Below, piece by piece: positions 54,424 to 62,924 of a stretch of 64,000 nt of DNA. Position numbers and translations under genes: made by a program. Every line of letters begins with the position of its first letter. The first letter of the stretch is position 1. Below the pieces are notes generated by a model. The model saw nothing but the letters and a program-made list of their open reading frames with translations. It was not told the DNA's origin and did no database searches. The stretch covers positions 62,001 to 126,000 of the forward strand of contig QAIB01000012.1 in the NCBI GenBank assembly GCA_030418545.1. Direction: 5' to 3'. Source of the stretch: Xenophilus aerolatus (lineage in GTDB: Bacteria; Pseudomonadota; Gammaproteobacteria; Burkholderiales; Burkholderiaceae_C).

Positions 54424-55167
54424 TCAGGCGCGCGAGCGCGGGCGAAAGCCACCCTGGCGCAGCGCCTGCAGGTCGAGCACCCGCAGGCCGCCGTACTCGA
54501 TGCGGATCACGCCTTCGGCCTGCAGGCGCGACAGCGCTTCGTTCACCCGCTGGCGCGACAGGCCCACGAGGTAGGCCAGTTCCTGCTGCGTGATGCGCAG
54601 CACCTCGCCCACGCGCGGGAACAGCACCGGGTTGAACAGCGCCGCCAGACTGCGGGCCACGCGCGCATCGGGGTTGTTGAGGCGGTCGATCTCCAGCGCG
54701 GCGATGAACTGCCCCAGGCGTTCGTTGAGCTGGTTCATCACGAAGCGGTTGAAGCCGATCGAATGGTCGAGCAGCCAGTGAAACGAGTCGAGCGGCAGGC
54801 CCGCGACCACGCTGCGCCGCAGCGCGGTGATGCTGTAGCGGTAGGGCTCGCGCTTCATGGCCGTGCCCTCGCCGAACCAGCCGCCGGCCGACAGCCCGCT
54901 GTGCGTGACCGAGCTGCCGTCGGCGTTGTCGTTGCTCATCTTGAGCAGGCCTTCGATCACGCCGAACCAGTAGGTCGGCGCGCGGCCGATGCGGCACACC
55001 ACGTCGCCCACCTCGGCCTCGCCCACCACGATCGCCGCCTCGGCCCTGCGCCGCTCGGTGGCGGTGAGCAGCGGCAGCCAGGGGATGGCCTCCAGCTCTT
55101 CCGCGGTCGGCGCCCGCACACGGTCGCGAATCGAGCCGCGCACGGCAGGCGAAGTCGGTGCAGCCAT
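54424..55167 (-). CDS. Crp/Fnr-family transcriptional regulator
   Basis: The 247-residue regulator has a sensor barrel (AEVGDVVCRIGRAPTYWFGVIEGLLKMS, SAGGWFGEGTAMKREPYRYSITALRRSVV) and a C-terminal HTH (RITQQELAYLVGLSRQRVNEALSRLQAEGVIRIE near residue 195). It lacks an Fe-S cysteine set. The long helical linker contains LDHSIGFNRFVMNQLNERL. It is divergent from the acyl-CoA ligase-ABC operon, and an 18-bp perfect palindrome lies 32 bp from its start, so it may control that operon and itself. The effector is unknown; an acyl-CoA or cyclic nucleotide is possible. Confidence 0.9.
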   Translation of the reverse strand: MAAPTSPAVRGSIRDRVRAPTAEELEAIPWLPLLTATERRRAEAAIVVGEAEVGDVVCRIGRAPTYWFGVIEGLLKMSNDNADGSSVTHSGLSAGGWFGEGTAMKREPYRYSITALRRSVVAGLPLDSFHWLLDHSIGFNRFVMNQLNERLGQFIAALEIDRLNNPDARVARSLAALFNPVLFPRVGEVLRITQQELAYLVGLSRQRVNEALSRLQAEGVIRIEYGGLRVLDLQALRQGGFRPRSRA

Positions 55168-55198
55168 CGGGAAAGTCCGGAGAGTGGTGTCCCTAGGA

Positions 55199-55216
55199 TT
55201 GTCGTCACAACGACAA
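55199..55216. promoter_or_regulatory. 18-bp palindrome in the divergent Crp/Fnr-ligase promoter
   Basis: TTGTCGT-CACA-ACGACAA is a perfect inverted repeat with a 4-base spacer, the geometry of a Crp/Fnr dimer site. It lies between a divergent Crp/Fnr gene and the acyl-CoA ligase operon. Its position makes a TTG start at 55218 unlikely and supports the GTG at 55251. Confidence 0.7.
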
Positions 55217-55250
55217 CTTGACGTCAAAGCGCACCCGTACATTTCGCCGC

Positions 55251-57209
55251 GTGGACATCGCCGCCGACACCTTTCCCCGCCTGCTGCTCGCCCATGCGAA
55301 GCAGCAGCCCGACGCGCCGGCCGTGCGCGAGAAGGACCTGGGCATCTGGCAGACCTGGCGCTGGGCGCAGGCCGCCACCGAGGTGCGCGAGATCGCCTGC
55401 GGGCTCGCGAGCCTGGGCTTCACGGTCGGTCACAACCTGGCGATCGTGGGCGCCAACCGCCCGCACCTGTACTTCGCCGTGATCGCTGCGCAGTGCCTGC
55501 GCGGCGTGCCCGTGCCGCTGTACCAGGACGCGGTCGCGTCCGAGATGGTGTTCATGCTCGACGATGCCGCGGTGGAGTTCGTGGTGGTCGAGGACCAGGA
55601 GCAGGTCGACAAGCTGCTCGAATGCCGCGACCTGCAGGCCCAGGCCGGGCAGGCGCGCATCCGCCACATCGTGTACGACGACCCGCGCGGGCTGCGCAAC
55701 TACGACCAGCCCGGCCTGATGAGCTACGAGCAGTTGCGCGAGCTCGGCCGCGCCTGGGACGCTTCGAATCCCGGTGTCTTCGACGCCAGCGTGGCCGCCG
55801 GCCAGCCCGGCGACGTGGGCGTGATCCTCTACACCTCGGGCACCACCGGCCGCCCCAAGGGCGTGTGCCAGACGCATGCGAGCTTCATCGCGGCGGGCCA
55901 CGGCGGCGTGGTGACCGACCGGCTCGGGCCGGGCGACAACATCATGAGCTACCTGCCCATGGCCTGGGTGGGCGACCACCTCTTCTCGGTCGCGCAATGG
56001 CTGGTGGGCGGCTTCACGCTCAACTGCCCCGAGTCGGCCGAGACGGTGATGAACGACATGCGCGAGATCGGGCCGAGCTACTACTTCGGCCCGCCGCGCA
56101 CCTTCGAAGGATTGCTCACGGCGGTTTCGATCCGCATGGAGGACGCCGCGGCGCCCAAGCGCTGGATGTACGCGAAGTTCATGGCCCTGGCGCAGCGCGT
56201 GGGCGCCGACATCCTCAACGGCGTGCCCGTGTCCTTCGGCGACCGGGCGATGTACGCGCTGGGCAACCTGCTGGTGTACGGGCCGCTGCGCAACGTGCTG
56301 GGCATGAGCCGCATCCGCGTGGCCTACACGGCGGGCGCGGCCATCGGGCCCGACCTGTTCCGCTTCTACCGCTCCATCGGCGTCAACCTCAAGCAGTTCT
56401 ATGGGCAGACCGAGACCTGCGCCTACGTGTGTCTGCAGCAGGACGGCAAGGTCAAGCTCACGAGCGTGGGCACCGCGGCGCCGGGCATGGAACTGAAGAT
56501 CGCCGACAACGGCGAGGTGCTGGTGCGCGGCGTGTCGGTGCTCAAGGAGTACTACAAGCGCCCCGATGCCACGGCCGAGGTGCTCGATGCCGAAGGCTAC
56601 TTCCACACCGGCGACGCGGGCGTGCTCGACGCGGAAGGCCACCTGCGCATCATCGACCGCGCCAAGGACGTCGGGCGCCTGGCGGGCGGTGCGATGTTCG
56701 CGCCCAACTACATCGAGAACAAGCTCAAATTCTTCCCGCAGATCAAGGAGGCCGTGTGCTTCGGCCATGGCCGCGACGAGGTCTGCGCCTTCGTCAACAT
56801 CGACTACGAAGCCGTGGGCAACTGGGCCGAGCGCCGCGGGCTGGCCTATGGCGGCTACGTCGACCTGGCCGGCAAGCCGGACGTGCTGCAGCTGGTCAAG
56901 GACTGCATCGAGAAGGTGAATGCCGACCTCGCGGCCGAGGAAGGCATGGCCCAGACGCAGATCGCGCGCTTCCTGGTGCTGCACAAGGAGCTCGACCCCG
57001 ACGACGACGAGCTGACCCGCACGCGCAAGGTGCGGCGCGGCTTCATCGCCGACAAGTATGCGGTGCTGGTCGATGCGCTCTATGGCGGCAAGGCCGAGCA
57101 GTTCATCGAGACGCAGGTCAAGTTCGAGGACGGACGCACCGGCAAGGTCAGCGCCACCCTCAGGATCGTGGAAGCCAAGCGCTTTCCGGCGGTGAGGGCG
57201 GCGGCATGA
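55251..57209 (+). CDS. Long-chain fatty-acyl-CoA ligase (AMP-forming)
   Basis: The product of about 652 residues is an adenylate-forming ligase that activates a carboxylic acid with ATP and CoA. Motifs are VGVILYTSGTTGRPKGVCQTH (P-loop, near residue 185), SYLPMAWVGDHLFS, FYGQTETCAYVCLQ near 390, GYFHTGDAGVLDAEGHLRIIDRAKD near 455 and the C-terminal lysine region. The long insert and overall length match FadD15-like bacterial long-chain ligases. The frame extends to a TTG at 55218, but a palindrome ends 2 bp before it; the GTG at 55251 was taken, with modest confidence. It begins the operon with the ABC transporter. Confidence 0.93.
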   Translation: MDIAADTFPRLLLAHAKQQPDAPAVREKDLGIWQTWRWAQAATEVREIACGLASLGFTVGHNLAIVGANRPHLYFAVIAAQCLRGVPVPLYQDAVASEMVFMLDDAAVEFVVVEDQEQVDKLLECRDLQAQAGQARIRHIVYDDPRGLRNYDQPGLMSYEQLRELGRAWDASNPGVFDASVAAGQPGDVGVILYTSGTTGRPKGVCQTHASFIAAGHGGVVTDRLGPGDNIMSYLPMAWVGDHLFSVAQWLVGGFTLNCPESAETVMNDMREIGPSYYFGPPRTFEGLLTAVSIRMEDAAAPKRWMYAKFMALAQRVGADILNGVPVSFGDRAMYALGNLLVYGPLRNVLGMSRIRVAYTAGAAIGPDLFRFYRSIGVNLKQFYGQTETCAYVCLQQDGKVKLTSVGTAAPGMELKIADNGEVLVRGVSVLKEYYKRPDATAEVLDAEGYFHTGDAGVLDAEGHLRIIDRAKDVGRLAGGAMFAPNYIENKLKFFPQIKEAVCFGHGRDEVCAFVNIDYEAVGNWAERRGLAYGGYVDLAGKPDVLQLVKDCIEKVNADLAAEEGMAQTQIARFLVLHKELDPDDDELTRTRKVRRGFIADKYAVLVDALYGGKAEQFIETQVKFEDGRTGKVSATLRIVEAKRFPAVRAAA

Positions 57210-57223
57210 AATACGGAGCTCCA

Positions 57224-57329
57224 TACGCGAAGGACGCGAAGGTCACGCGAAGGACGCAAAAAAGGGAAATCGAAATTTCTGGCTGTTCTTTCGCGACCTT
57301 CGCGAAACCTTTGCGTCCTTCGCGCACGG
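57224..57329. repeat. CGCGAAGG palindromic repeat, copy 1
   Basis: The left arm begins TACGCGAAGGACGCGAAGG and the right arm ends CCTTTGCGTCCTTCGCGCACGG; they pair over more than 30 bases with mismatches around an AT-rich centre. It fills the gap between the ligase gene and the first ABC ATPase. Copies 2 and 3 are at 58145 and 59246. Confidence 0.85.
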
Positions 57330-57353
57330 ATGTCCGAGTTCTGGAACACCTCC

Positions 57354-58136
57354 ATGTCTAGAAAGACCGGCGACGTCATCCTGGACGTGCAGAACATCTC
57401 GCTGTCCTTCGGCGGCGTGAAGGCGCTCACGGACATCAGCTTCAACGTGCGCGAGCACGAGGTGCGCGCCATCATCGGGCCCAACGGCGCAGGCAAGAGC
57501 TCGATGCTCAACTGCATCAACGGCGTGTACTGGCCGCAGCAGGGCCAGATCACCTTCCGCGGCCAGACCTTCAAGCACATGAACTCGCGCCAGGTGGCCG
57601 AGATGGGCGTGGCCCGCACCTTCCAGAACCTCGCCTTGTTCAAGGGCATGAGCGTGCTCGACAACATCATGACGGGGCGCAACCTCAAGATGAAGAGCGG
57701 CATCCTGGCGCAGGCCTTCCGATGGGGTCCGGCCGAGCGCGAGGAACTGCAGCAGCGCGAGTTCGTCGAGCACATCATCGACTTCCTCGAGATCCAGGCG
57801 TACCGCAAGACGCCCGTCGGCCGCCTGCCCTATGGCCTGCAGAAGCGCGTGGACCTGGGCCGCGCACTCGCCATGGAGCCGCAGGTGCTGCTGCTGGACG
57901 AACCGATGGCCGGCATGAACGTGGAGGAGAAGCAGGACATGAGCCGCTTCATCCTCGACGTGAACGACGAGTTCGGCACCACCATCGTGCTGATCGAGCA
58001 CGACATGGGCGTGGTGATGGACATCAGCGACCGCGTGGTGGTGCTCGACTACGGCAAGAAGATCGGCGACGGCACGCCCGACGAGGTGCGCAGCAACGAG
58101 GACGTGATCCGGGCTTACCTGGGGACGGAGCACTGA
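57354..58136 (+). CDS. Branched-chain-type ABC transporter ATPase (LivG-like)
   Basis: The 260-residue cytoplasmic ATPase has Walker A AIIGPNGAGKSSMLNCING near residue 40, the LivG-type VARTFQNLALFKGMSVLDNIM, signature-like LPYGLQKRVDLGRALA near 165 and Walker B VLLLDEPMAGMN near 185. An ATG eight codons upstream is also possible. It energises the LivHM-like permeases encoded next. This set usually imports branched amino acids, amides or aromatic/aliphatic acids. Confidence 0.93.
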   Translation: MSRKTGDVILDVQNISLSFGGVKALTDISFNVREHEVRAIIGPNGAGKSSMLNCINGVYWPQQGQITFRGQTFKHMNSRQVAEMGVARTFQNLALFKGMSVLDNIMTGRNLKMKSGILAQAFRWGPAEREELQQREFVEHIIDFLEIQAYRKTPVGRLPYGLQKRVDLGRALAMEPQVLLLDEPMAGMNVEEKQDMSRFILDVNDEFGTTIVLIEHDMGVVMDISDRVVVLDYGKKIGDGTPDEVRSNEDVIRAYLGTEH

Positions 58137-58144
58137 GATGAAGA

Positions 58145-58270
58145 CGGACATCCGTACGCGAATGACGCCAAGGTTTCGCGAAGGACGCGAAAGAACTCCT
58201 TTGAAATTTTTATCTTTCCCTTTCGCGACCTTCGCGCAATCTTCGCGTCCTTCGCGTCTTTCGCGTACGG
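58145..58270. repeat. CGCGAAGG palindromic repeat, copy 2
   Basis: The left arm GGACATCCGTACGCGAA.. and right arm ..CCTTCGCGTCTTTCGCGTACGG pair in register around a T-rich centre. It lies between the LivG-like stop (58136) and the LivH-like start (58290). Its outer left end, ACATCCGTACGCG, is the reverse complement of the right end of copy 1. Confidence 0.85.
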
Positions 58271-58289
58271 AAGTTGGGTGTTCCTGACC

Positions 58290-59219
58290 ATGGGCTTCTT
58301 TCTCGAGACACTCTTCGGCGGCCTGATGGTGGGCATGCTGTATTCGCTGATCGCGCTGGGCTTCGTGCTCATCTACAAGGCCAGCGGCGTGTTCAACTTC
58401 GCGCAGGGCGCGATGGTGCTGTTCGCGGCGCTGGCGATGGCGCGCTTCTCGGAATGGTTCCCGAAATGGTTCGGCTTCGAGAGCCTGCTGCTGGCCAACG
58501 TGCTGGCCTTCGTCGCGGCGATGGCGGTGATGGTGGTGGTGGCGTGGCTCATCGAACGGCTGGCCCTGTCCAGGTTGGTGAACCAGGAAGGCATCACCCT
58601 GCTGATGGCCACGCTGGGCATCGCGTACTTCCTGGACGGGCTGGGCCAGACGATCTTCGGCAACGACATCTACAAGATCGACGTCGGCATGCCCAAGGAC
58701 CCGATGATGGTCATGGAAGGCACCTTCCAGGGCGGCCTGCTGGTGTCGAAGGAAGACCTGATCGCTGCCGCGGTCGCGGCCGCGCTGGTGGTGGTGCTGG
58801 CGCTCTTCTTCCAGAAAACGGCGACGGGCCGGGCGCTGCGCGCAGTGGCCGACGACCACCAGGCCGCGCAGTCCATCGGCATTCCGCTCAACCGCATCTG
58901 GGTCATCGTGTGGTCGGTGGCGGGCTTCGCGGCGCTGGTGGCCGGGATCATCTGGGGCTCCAAGCTGGGCGTGCAGTTCTCCCTGTCGCTGGTGGCGCTG
59001 AAAGCCTTGCCCGTGGTGATCCTGGGCGGCCTCACCTCGGTGCCAGGCGCCATCATCGGCGGCCTGCTGATCGGCGTGGGCGAGAAGCTGTCGGAGATCT
59101 ACCTCGGCCCCATGCTCGGCGGCGGCATCGAGATCTGGTTCGCCTACGTGCTGGCGCTGGTGTTCCTGCTGGTGCGGCCGCAGGGCCTCTTCGGCGAAAA
59201 GATCATCGACCGGGTATGA
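58290..59219 (+). CDS. Branched-chain-type ABC permease (LivH-like)
   Basis: The product of about 309 residues is an inner-membrane permease with eight or so spans. FFLETLFGGLMVGMLYSLIALGFVLIYKASGVFNFAQGAM at the N-terminus and GRALRAVADDHQAAQSIGIPLNRIW (EAA-like loop near residue 190) are typical LivH features. A start four codons earlier at a GTG (58278) is possible. The repeat at 58145 ends 20 bp before. Confidence 0.95.
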   Translation: MGFFLETLFGGLMVGMLYSLIALGFVLIYKASGVFNFAQGAMVLFAALAMARFSEWFPKWFGFESLLLANVLAFVAAMAVMVVVAWLIERLALSRLVNQEGITLLMATLGIAYFLDGLGQTIFGNDIYKIDVGMPKDPMMVMEGTFQGGLLVSKEDLIAAAVAAALVVVLALFFQKTATGRALRAVADDHQAAQSIGIPLNRIWVIVWSVAGFAALVAGIIWGSKLGVQFSLSLVALKALPVVILGGLTSVPGAIIGGLLIGVGEKLSEIYLGPMLGGGIEIWFAYVLALVFLLVRPQGLFGEKIIDRV

Positions 59220-59245
59220 GCATGCGCGGCAAGGAATGCGAACAA

Positions 59246-59365
59246 CCGTACGCGAAGGACGCGAAGGTTGCGCGAAAGGCGCGAAAGGCGCGAAAGAAAA
59301 CCTTGAAGTTTCTTGCCTGCATTTTTCGCGACCTTCGCGAAGTCTTCGCGCCCTTCGCGTACGGC
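59246..59365. repeat. CGCGAAGG palindromic repeat, copy 3
   Basis: Arms CCGTACGCGAAGGACGCG and CCCTTCGCGTACGG close a stem of more than 30 bases, with GCGCGAAAGGCGCGAAAGGC repeats in the left arm. It occupies the gap between the LivH-like stop and the LivM-like start. Confidence 0.85.
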
Positions 59366-59401
59366 GGTCCGCCTTCTTATTCGAACCTCTAGGCGTTCTT
59401 C

Positions 59402-60466
59402 ATGCTCTACAGAGAAAACGGGCAGTTCAAGTCCACCTACCGCGCCGACCAGCAGATCTTTCCGATCGTGCAGGACCGGGTCGCGATCCTCGCGTTGCTG
59501 GTGGTGGCCTTCGCCGTGGTACCGGCCTTCGCGTCGGAATACTGGCTGCGCGCCATCCTCGTGCCCTTCCTGATCCTGTCGCTCGCTGCGCTGGGGCTCA
59601 ACATCCTGGTGGGCTACTGCGGGCAGATCTCGCTGGGCACCGGCGCCTTCATGGCGGTGGGCGCCTACGCGGCCTACAACTTCCACGTGCGCATCGAGGG
59701 CATGCCGCTCGTCCTCTCGTTGCTGTTGGGCGGGCTGTGCGCCACCGTGGTGGGCGTGTTCTTCGGCATCCCCAGCCTGCGCATCAAGGGGCTGTACCTG
59801 GCGGTGGCGACGCTGGCGGCGCAGTTCTTCGTCGACTGGGCCTTTCTGCGCATCCCGTTCTTCACCAACAACTCGACCTCTGGCTCGGTGAGCGTGGCGG
59901 GCCTGAACGTGTTCGGCCTGCCGGTCGAGTCGCCGGCGCAGAAGTACCTGCTGTGCCTCACGCTGGTGGTGGTGTTCGCGCTGCTGGCCAAGAACCTGGT
60001 GCGCAGCGCCATCGGCCGCGAGTGGATGGCGATGCGCGACATGGACGTGGCGGCGGCGGTGATCGGCATCCGTCCCGTGTACGCCAAGCTCACGGCCTTC
60101 GCGGTGAGCAGCTTCATCGTCGGCGTGGCCGGCGCGCTGTGGGGTTTCGTCCACCTGGGTGCGTGGGAGCCGGCGGCCTTCAGCATCGACCGCTCCTTCC
60201 AGCTGCTCTTCATGGTGATCATCGGCGGGCTGGGCTCGATCATGGGCAGCTTCTTCGGCGCCGCCTTCATCGTGCTGCTGCCGATCCTGCTCAACCAGCT
60301 GCCGGGCTGGTTCGGCGTGTCGATGTCGACCGCCCTGGCCTCGCACCTCGAATTCATGATCTTCGGCGCGCTGATCGTGTTCTTCCTGATCGTCGAACCG
60401 CACGGCCTCGCGCGGCTGTGGTCGACGGCCAAGGAAAAGCTGCGCCTGTGGCCCTTCCCACATTGA
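59402..60466 (+). CDS. Branched-chain-type ABC permease (LivM-like)
   Basis: The 354-residue permease has nine or ten hydrophobic spans. LGLNILVGYCGQISLGTGAFMAVGAYAAYN near residue 65, GLYLAVATLAAQFFVDW near 140 and the loop EWMAMRDMDVAAAVIGIRPVYAKL near 210 are LivM features. It pairs with the LivH-like protein to form the channel. Confidence 0.95.
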   Translation: MLYRENGQFKSTYRADQQIFPIVQDRVAILALLVVAFAVVPAFASEYWLRAILVPFLILSLAALGLNILVGYCGQISLGTGAFMAVGAYAAYNFHVRIEGMPLVLSLLLGGLCATVVGVFFGIPSLRIKGLYLAVATLAAQFFVDWAFLRIPFFTNNSTSGSVSVAGLNVFGLPVESPAQKYLLCLTLVVVFALLAKNLVRSAIGREWMAMRDMDVAAAVIGIRPVYAKLTAFAVSSFIVGVAGALWGFVHLGAWEPAAFSIDRSFQLLFMVIIGGLGSIMGSFFGAAFIVLLPILLNQLPGWFGVSMSTALASHLEFMIFGALIVFFLIVEPHGLARLWSTAKEKLRLWPFPH

Positions 60467-60509
60467 TATGCCCACCCCCGACTCTCGCGCACTGCGTGTC
60501 GCTCGCATC

Positions 60510-60561
60510 CCCCCTCAAGGGGGCAACACCAGCGGCCCGGCAAAGCCGGTTCCGCGGTGTT
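60510..60561. repeat. Cruciform hairpin repeat between livM- and livK-like genes
   Basis: It holds a CCCCC-TCAA-GGGGG hairpin (60510-60523) and then AACACC/GGTGTT outer arms (60525-60530, 60556-60561) enclosing a CCGGC-AAA-GCCGG hairpin. This kind of sequence recurs between genes in Comamonadaceae. It could attenuate or stabilise the operon mRNA. Confidence 0.7.
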
Positions 60562-60633
60562 ACTGAATCCGGCGCGCTGCGCGCACCATCCAGTCCTTTC
60601 GCCGTGTTCTTGCCAACCCACTAGGAGACAACC

Positions 60634-61959
60634 ATGTTGAAGCTGAAAACCCTCACACTGGCCGTCGCCGCGGTCGCGGCCCTGGCGGGCACCGCCGGCA
60701 CGGCCTTCGCGCAGGCCAAGGAGCAGTTCTTCCCGCTGCTGGTGTACCGCACCGGACCCTACGCGCCCAACGGCACGCCCTGGGCCAACGGCAAGCAGGA
60801 CTACATCAAGCTGGTGAATTCCCAGGGCGGCATCAACGGCGTGAAGATTGCATTCGAGGAATGCGAGACCGGCTACGCCACCGACAAGGGCGTGGAGTGC
60901 TACGAGCGCCTGAAGGGCCGCCCCGGCGTCGCGCTGTTCGACCCGCAGGCCACCGGCATCACCTTCGCGCTGACCGACAAGGTGCCCACCGACAAGATCC
61001 CGCTGATCACGCTGGGCTACGGCCTGGCGGCCTCGCAGGACGGCAACGTGTTCAAGTGGAACTTCCCGCTCATGGGCAGCTACTGGACCGCGGCCGACAT
61101 CCTGATCCAGCACATCGGCAAGAAGGAAGGCGGGCTGGACAAGCTCAAGGGCAAGAAGATCGCGCTCGTCTACCACGACTCGCCCTTCGGCAAGGAGCCG
61201 ATCCCGCTGCTGCAGGAGCGCGCCAAGCTGCACGGCTTCGAGCTGTCGCTCATCCCCGTCACCGCACCCGGGGTGGAGCAGAAGTCGGCTTGGCTGCAGG
61301 TGCGCCAGCAGCGGCCCGACTTCGTGCTGCTGTGGGGCTGGGGCGTGATGAACTCCACCGCTCTCAAGGAAGCCGTCGCCACCGGCTACCCCCGCGAGAA
61401 GATGTACGGCGTGTGGTGGGCCGGCGCCGAGCCCGACGTGAAGGACGTGGGCGCCAACGCCAAGGGCTACAACGCGCTGGCGCTCAACACCTCGGGCACC
61501 GAGCCCAAGGTGATCCAGGACATCCTCAAGCAGGTGCACGACAAGGGCCAGGGCACGGGACCGAAGGACGAGGTCGGCTCGGTGCTCTACACCCGCGGCG
61601 TGATCATCCAGATGCTGAGCGTGGAAGCCGTGAAGCGTGCCCAGGAGCGCTTCGGCAAGGGCAAGGTCATGACCGGCGAGCAGGTGCGCTGGGGCTTCGA
61701 GAACCTGGCGCTCGACCAGAAGAAGCTGGACGCGCTGGGCTTCGCCGGCGTGATGCGGCCGCTGTCGACCTCGTGTCAGGACCACATGGGCTCGAGCTGG
61801 GCGCGCGTGCACACGTGGGACGGCGCCAAGTGGGGCGGCATGTCGGACTGGTACCAGGCCGACGAATCGATCATGAAGCCGATGGTGAAGGCGGCAGGCG
61901 ACAAGTACGCGGCCGAGAAGAAGCTGACCCGTCGGGACACCGCTGACTGCGGCGCCTGA
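60634..61959 (+). CDS. Branched-chain-type ABC substrate-binding protein (LivK-like)
   Basis: The 441-residue periplasmic protein has a signal peptide (LTLAVAAVAALAGTAGTAFAQ, cleaved near residue 27). The mature type 1 binding fold shows FFPLLVYRTGPYAPNGTPWANGKQDYIKLVN, DPQATGITFALTDKVPTDKIPLITLGYG and KGKKIALVYHDSPFGKEPIPLLQE near 175. It is longer than LivK (about 370), like the subgroup linked to fatty-acyl or aromatic-acid CoA ligases. AGGAGA lies 7 bp before the ATG. Ligand probably a carboxylic acid rather than leucine, from the neighbouring ligases. Confidence 0.92.
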   Translation: MLKLKTLTLAVAAVAALAGTAGTAFAQAKEQFFPLLVYRTGPYAPNGTPWANGKQDYIKLVNSQGGINGVKIAFEECETGYATDKGVECYERLKGRPGVALFDPQATGITFALTDKVPTDKIPLITLGYGLAASQDGNVFKWNFPLMGSYWTAADILIQHIGKKEGGLDKLKGKKIALVYHDSPFGKEPIPLLQERAKLHGFELSLIPVTAPGVEQKSAWLQVRQQRPDFVLLWGWGVMNSTALKEAVATGYPREKMYGVWWAGAEPDVKDVGANAKGYNALALNTSGTEPKVIQDILKQVHDKGQGTGPKDEVGSVLYTRGVIIQMLSVEAVKRAQERFGKGKVMTGEQVRWGFENLALDQKKLDALGFAGVMRPLSTSCQDHMGSSWARVHTWDGAKWGGMSDWYQADESIMKPMVKAAGDKYAAEKKLTRRDTADCGA

Positions 61960-62019
61960 CAGACGCGCCTGAACGGCGCGGCTGCAGGCGCGGGGCGCCC
62001 CCATTGGCACCCTCCCCTG

Positions 62020-62042
62020 CCCCTCCCGCCGAGCGGGAGGGG
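62020..62042. terminator. GC-rich hairpin after the binding-protein gene
   Basis: A perfect 10-bp stem (CCCCTCCCGC / GCGGGAGGGG) with a CGA loop lies 61 bp after the stop. No T-tract follows, so it may shield the 3' end of the binding-protein mRNA, or terminate part of transcription, raising its level over the next gene. Confidence 0.5.
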
Positions 62043-62064
62043 GGCCTGCCTCCAGACGAGGCGG

Positions 62065-62097
62065 CATGTGGAAGCAGACGCTGTGTGCTTCCACATG
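62065..62097. repeat. Perfect 12-bp inverted repeat before the livF-like gene
   Basis: CATGTGGAAGCA and TGCTTCCACATG form perfect 12-bp arms with a 9-base loop, ending 14 bp before the LivF-like start. It could hide the ribosome site when folded or be an operator. Confidence 0.65.
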
Positions 62098-62111
62098 CTC
62101 GAAGGACAACG

Positions 62112-62924
62112 ATGAGCCAAGGCAACATTCTTCTCGACGTCAACGGCATCGAGGTCATCTACAACCACGTGATCCTGGTGCTCAAGGGCGTGTCGCTCAC
62201 GGTGCCGGAGGGCGGCATCGTGGCGCTGCTGGGCGGCAACGGCGCGGGCAAGACCACCACGCTGCGCGCGGTGTCGAACCTGCTGGCCGGCGAGCGCGGC
62301 GCGGTGACCAAGGGCAGCATCACGCTGCGTGGCGAGCGCATCGAGGCGCTGACGCCAGCCGAACTGGTCAAGCGCGGGCTGGTGCAGGTGATGGAAGGGC
62401 GTCACTGCTTCGCCCACCTCACCATCGAAGAGAACCTCATGACCGGCGCCTACACGCGCACCGACGGCAAGGCCGCAGTGGCCGAGACGCTGGAGAAGGT
62501 CTACGCGTACTTCCCGCGCCTGAAGACGCGCCGCACCAGCCAGGCGGCCTACACCTCGGGCGGCGAGCAGCAGATGTGTGCCATCGGGCGCGCGCTGATG
62601 GCGAACCCCAACATGGTGCTGCTCGACGAGCCCTCGATGGGCCTGGCGCCGCAGATCGTCGAGGAGGTCTTCGCGATCGTGAAGGACCTCAACGCCAAGG
62701 AACGCGTGACCTTCCTGCTGGCCGAGCAGAACACCAACATGGCGCTGCGCTTCGCCGACTACGGCTACATCCTCGAGAGTGGCCGCATCGTGATGGACGG
62801 ACCGGCGGCCAGCCTGCGCGAGAACGAGGATGTCAAGGAGTTCTACCTCGGCGTCGGCGGCGCGGACCGCAAGAGTTTCAGGGACGTGAAGAGCTACAAG
62901 CGGCGCAAGAGGTGGCTGGCATGA
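62112..62924 (+). CDS. Branched-chain-type ABC transporter ATPase (LivF-like)
   Basis: The 270-residue ATPase has Walker A ALLGGNGAGKTTTLRAVSNL near residue 42, the LivF-type VMEGRHCFAHLTIEENLMTGAYTR, signature-like YTSGGEQQMCAIGRALM near 155 and Walker B VLLDEPSMGLAPQIVEEVF near 178. The C-terminal 25 residues are basic (RKSFRDVKSYKRRKRWLA), longer than usual. AAGGACAACG precedes the ATG. Its stop overlaps the start of the next ligase gene (ATGA). Confidence 0.93.
   Translation: MSQGNILLDVNGIEVIYNHVILVLKGVSLTVPEGGIVALLGGNGAGKTTTLRAVSNLLAGERGAVTKGSITLRGERIEALTPAELVKRGLVQVMEGRHCFAHLTIEENLMTGAYTRTDGKAAVAETLEKVYAYFPRLKTRRTSQAAYTSGGEQQMCAIGRALMANPNMVLLDEPSMGLAPQIVEEVFAIVKDLNAKERVTFLLAEQNTNMALRFADYGYILESGRIVMDGPAASLRENEDVKEFYLGVGGADRKSFRDVKSYKRRKRWLA

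Noticed and set aside
55218-55250. TTG at 55218 as the start of the acyl-CoA ligase
   Set aside because: It lies 2 bp after a perfect 18-bp palindrome that looks like the operator, leaving no room for a promoter and leader. The GTG at 55251 is more plausible, though neither has a strong ribosome site.
57224-59365. Short frames translating the CGCGAAGG repeats (Ala/Lys/Asp/Arg-rich peptides)
   Set aside because: Such peptides are read-through of the palindromic repeat and have no start signals or conserved features beyond the repeat.
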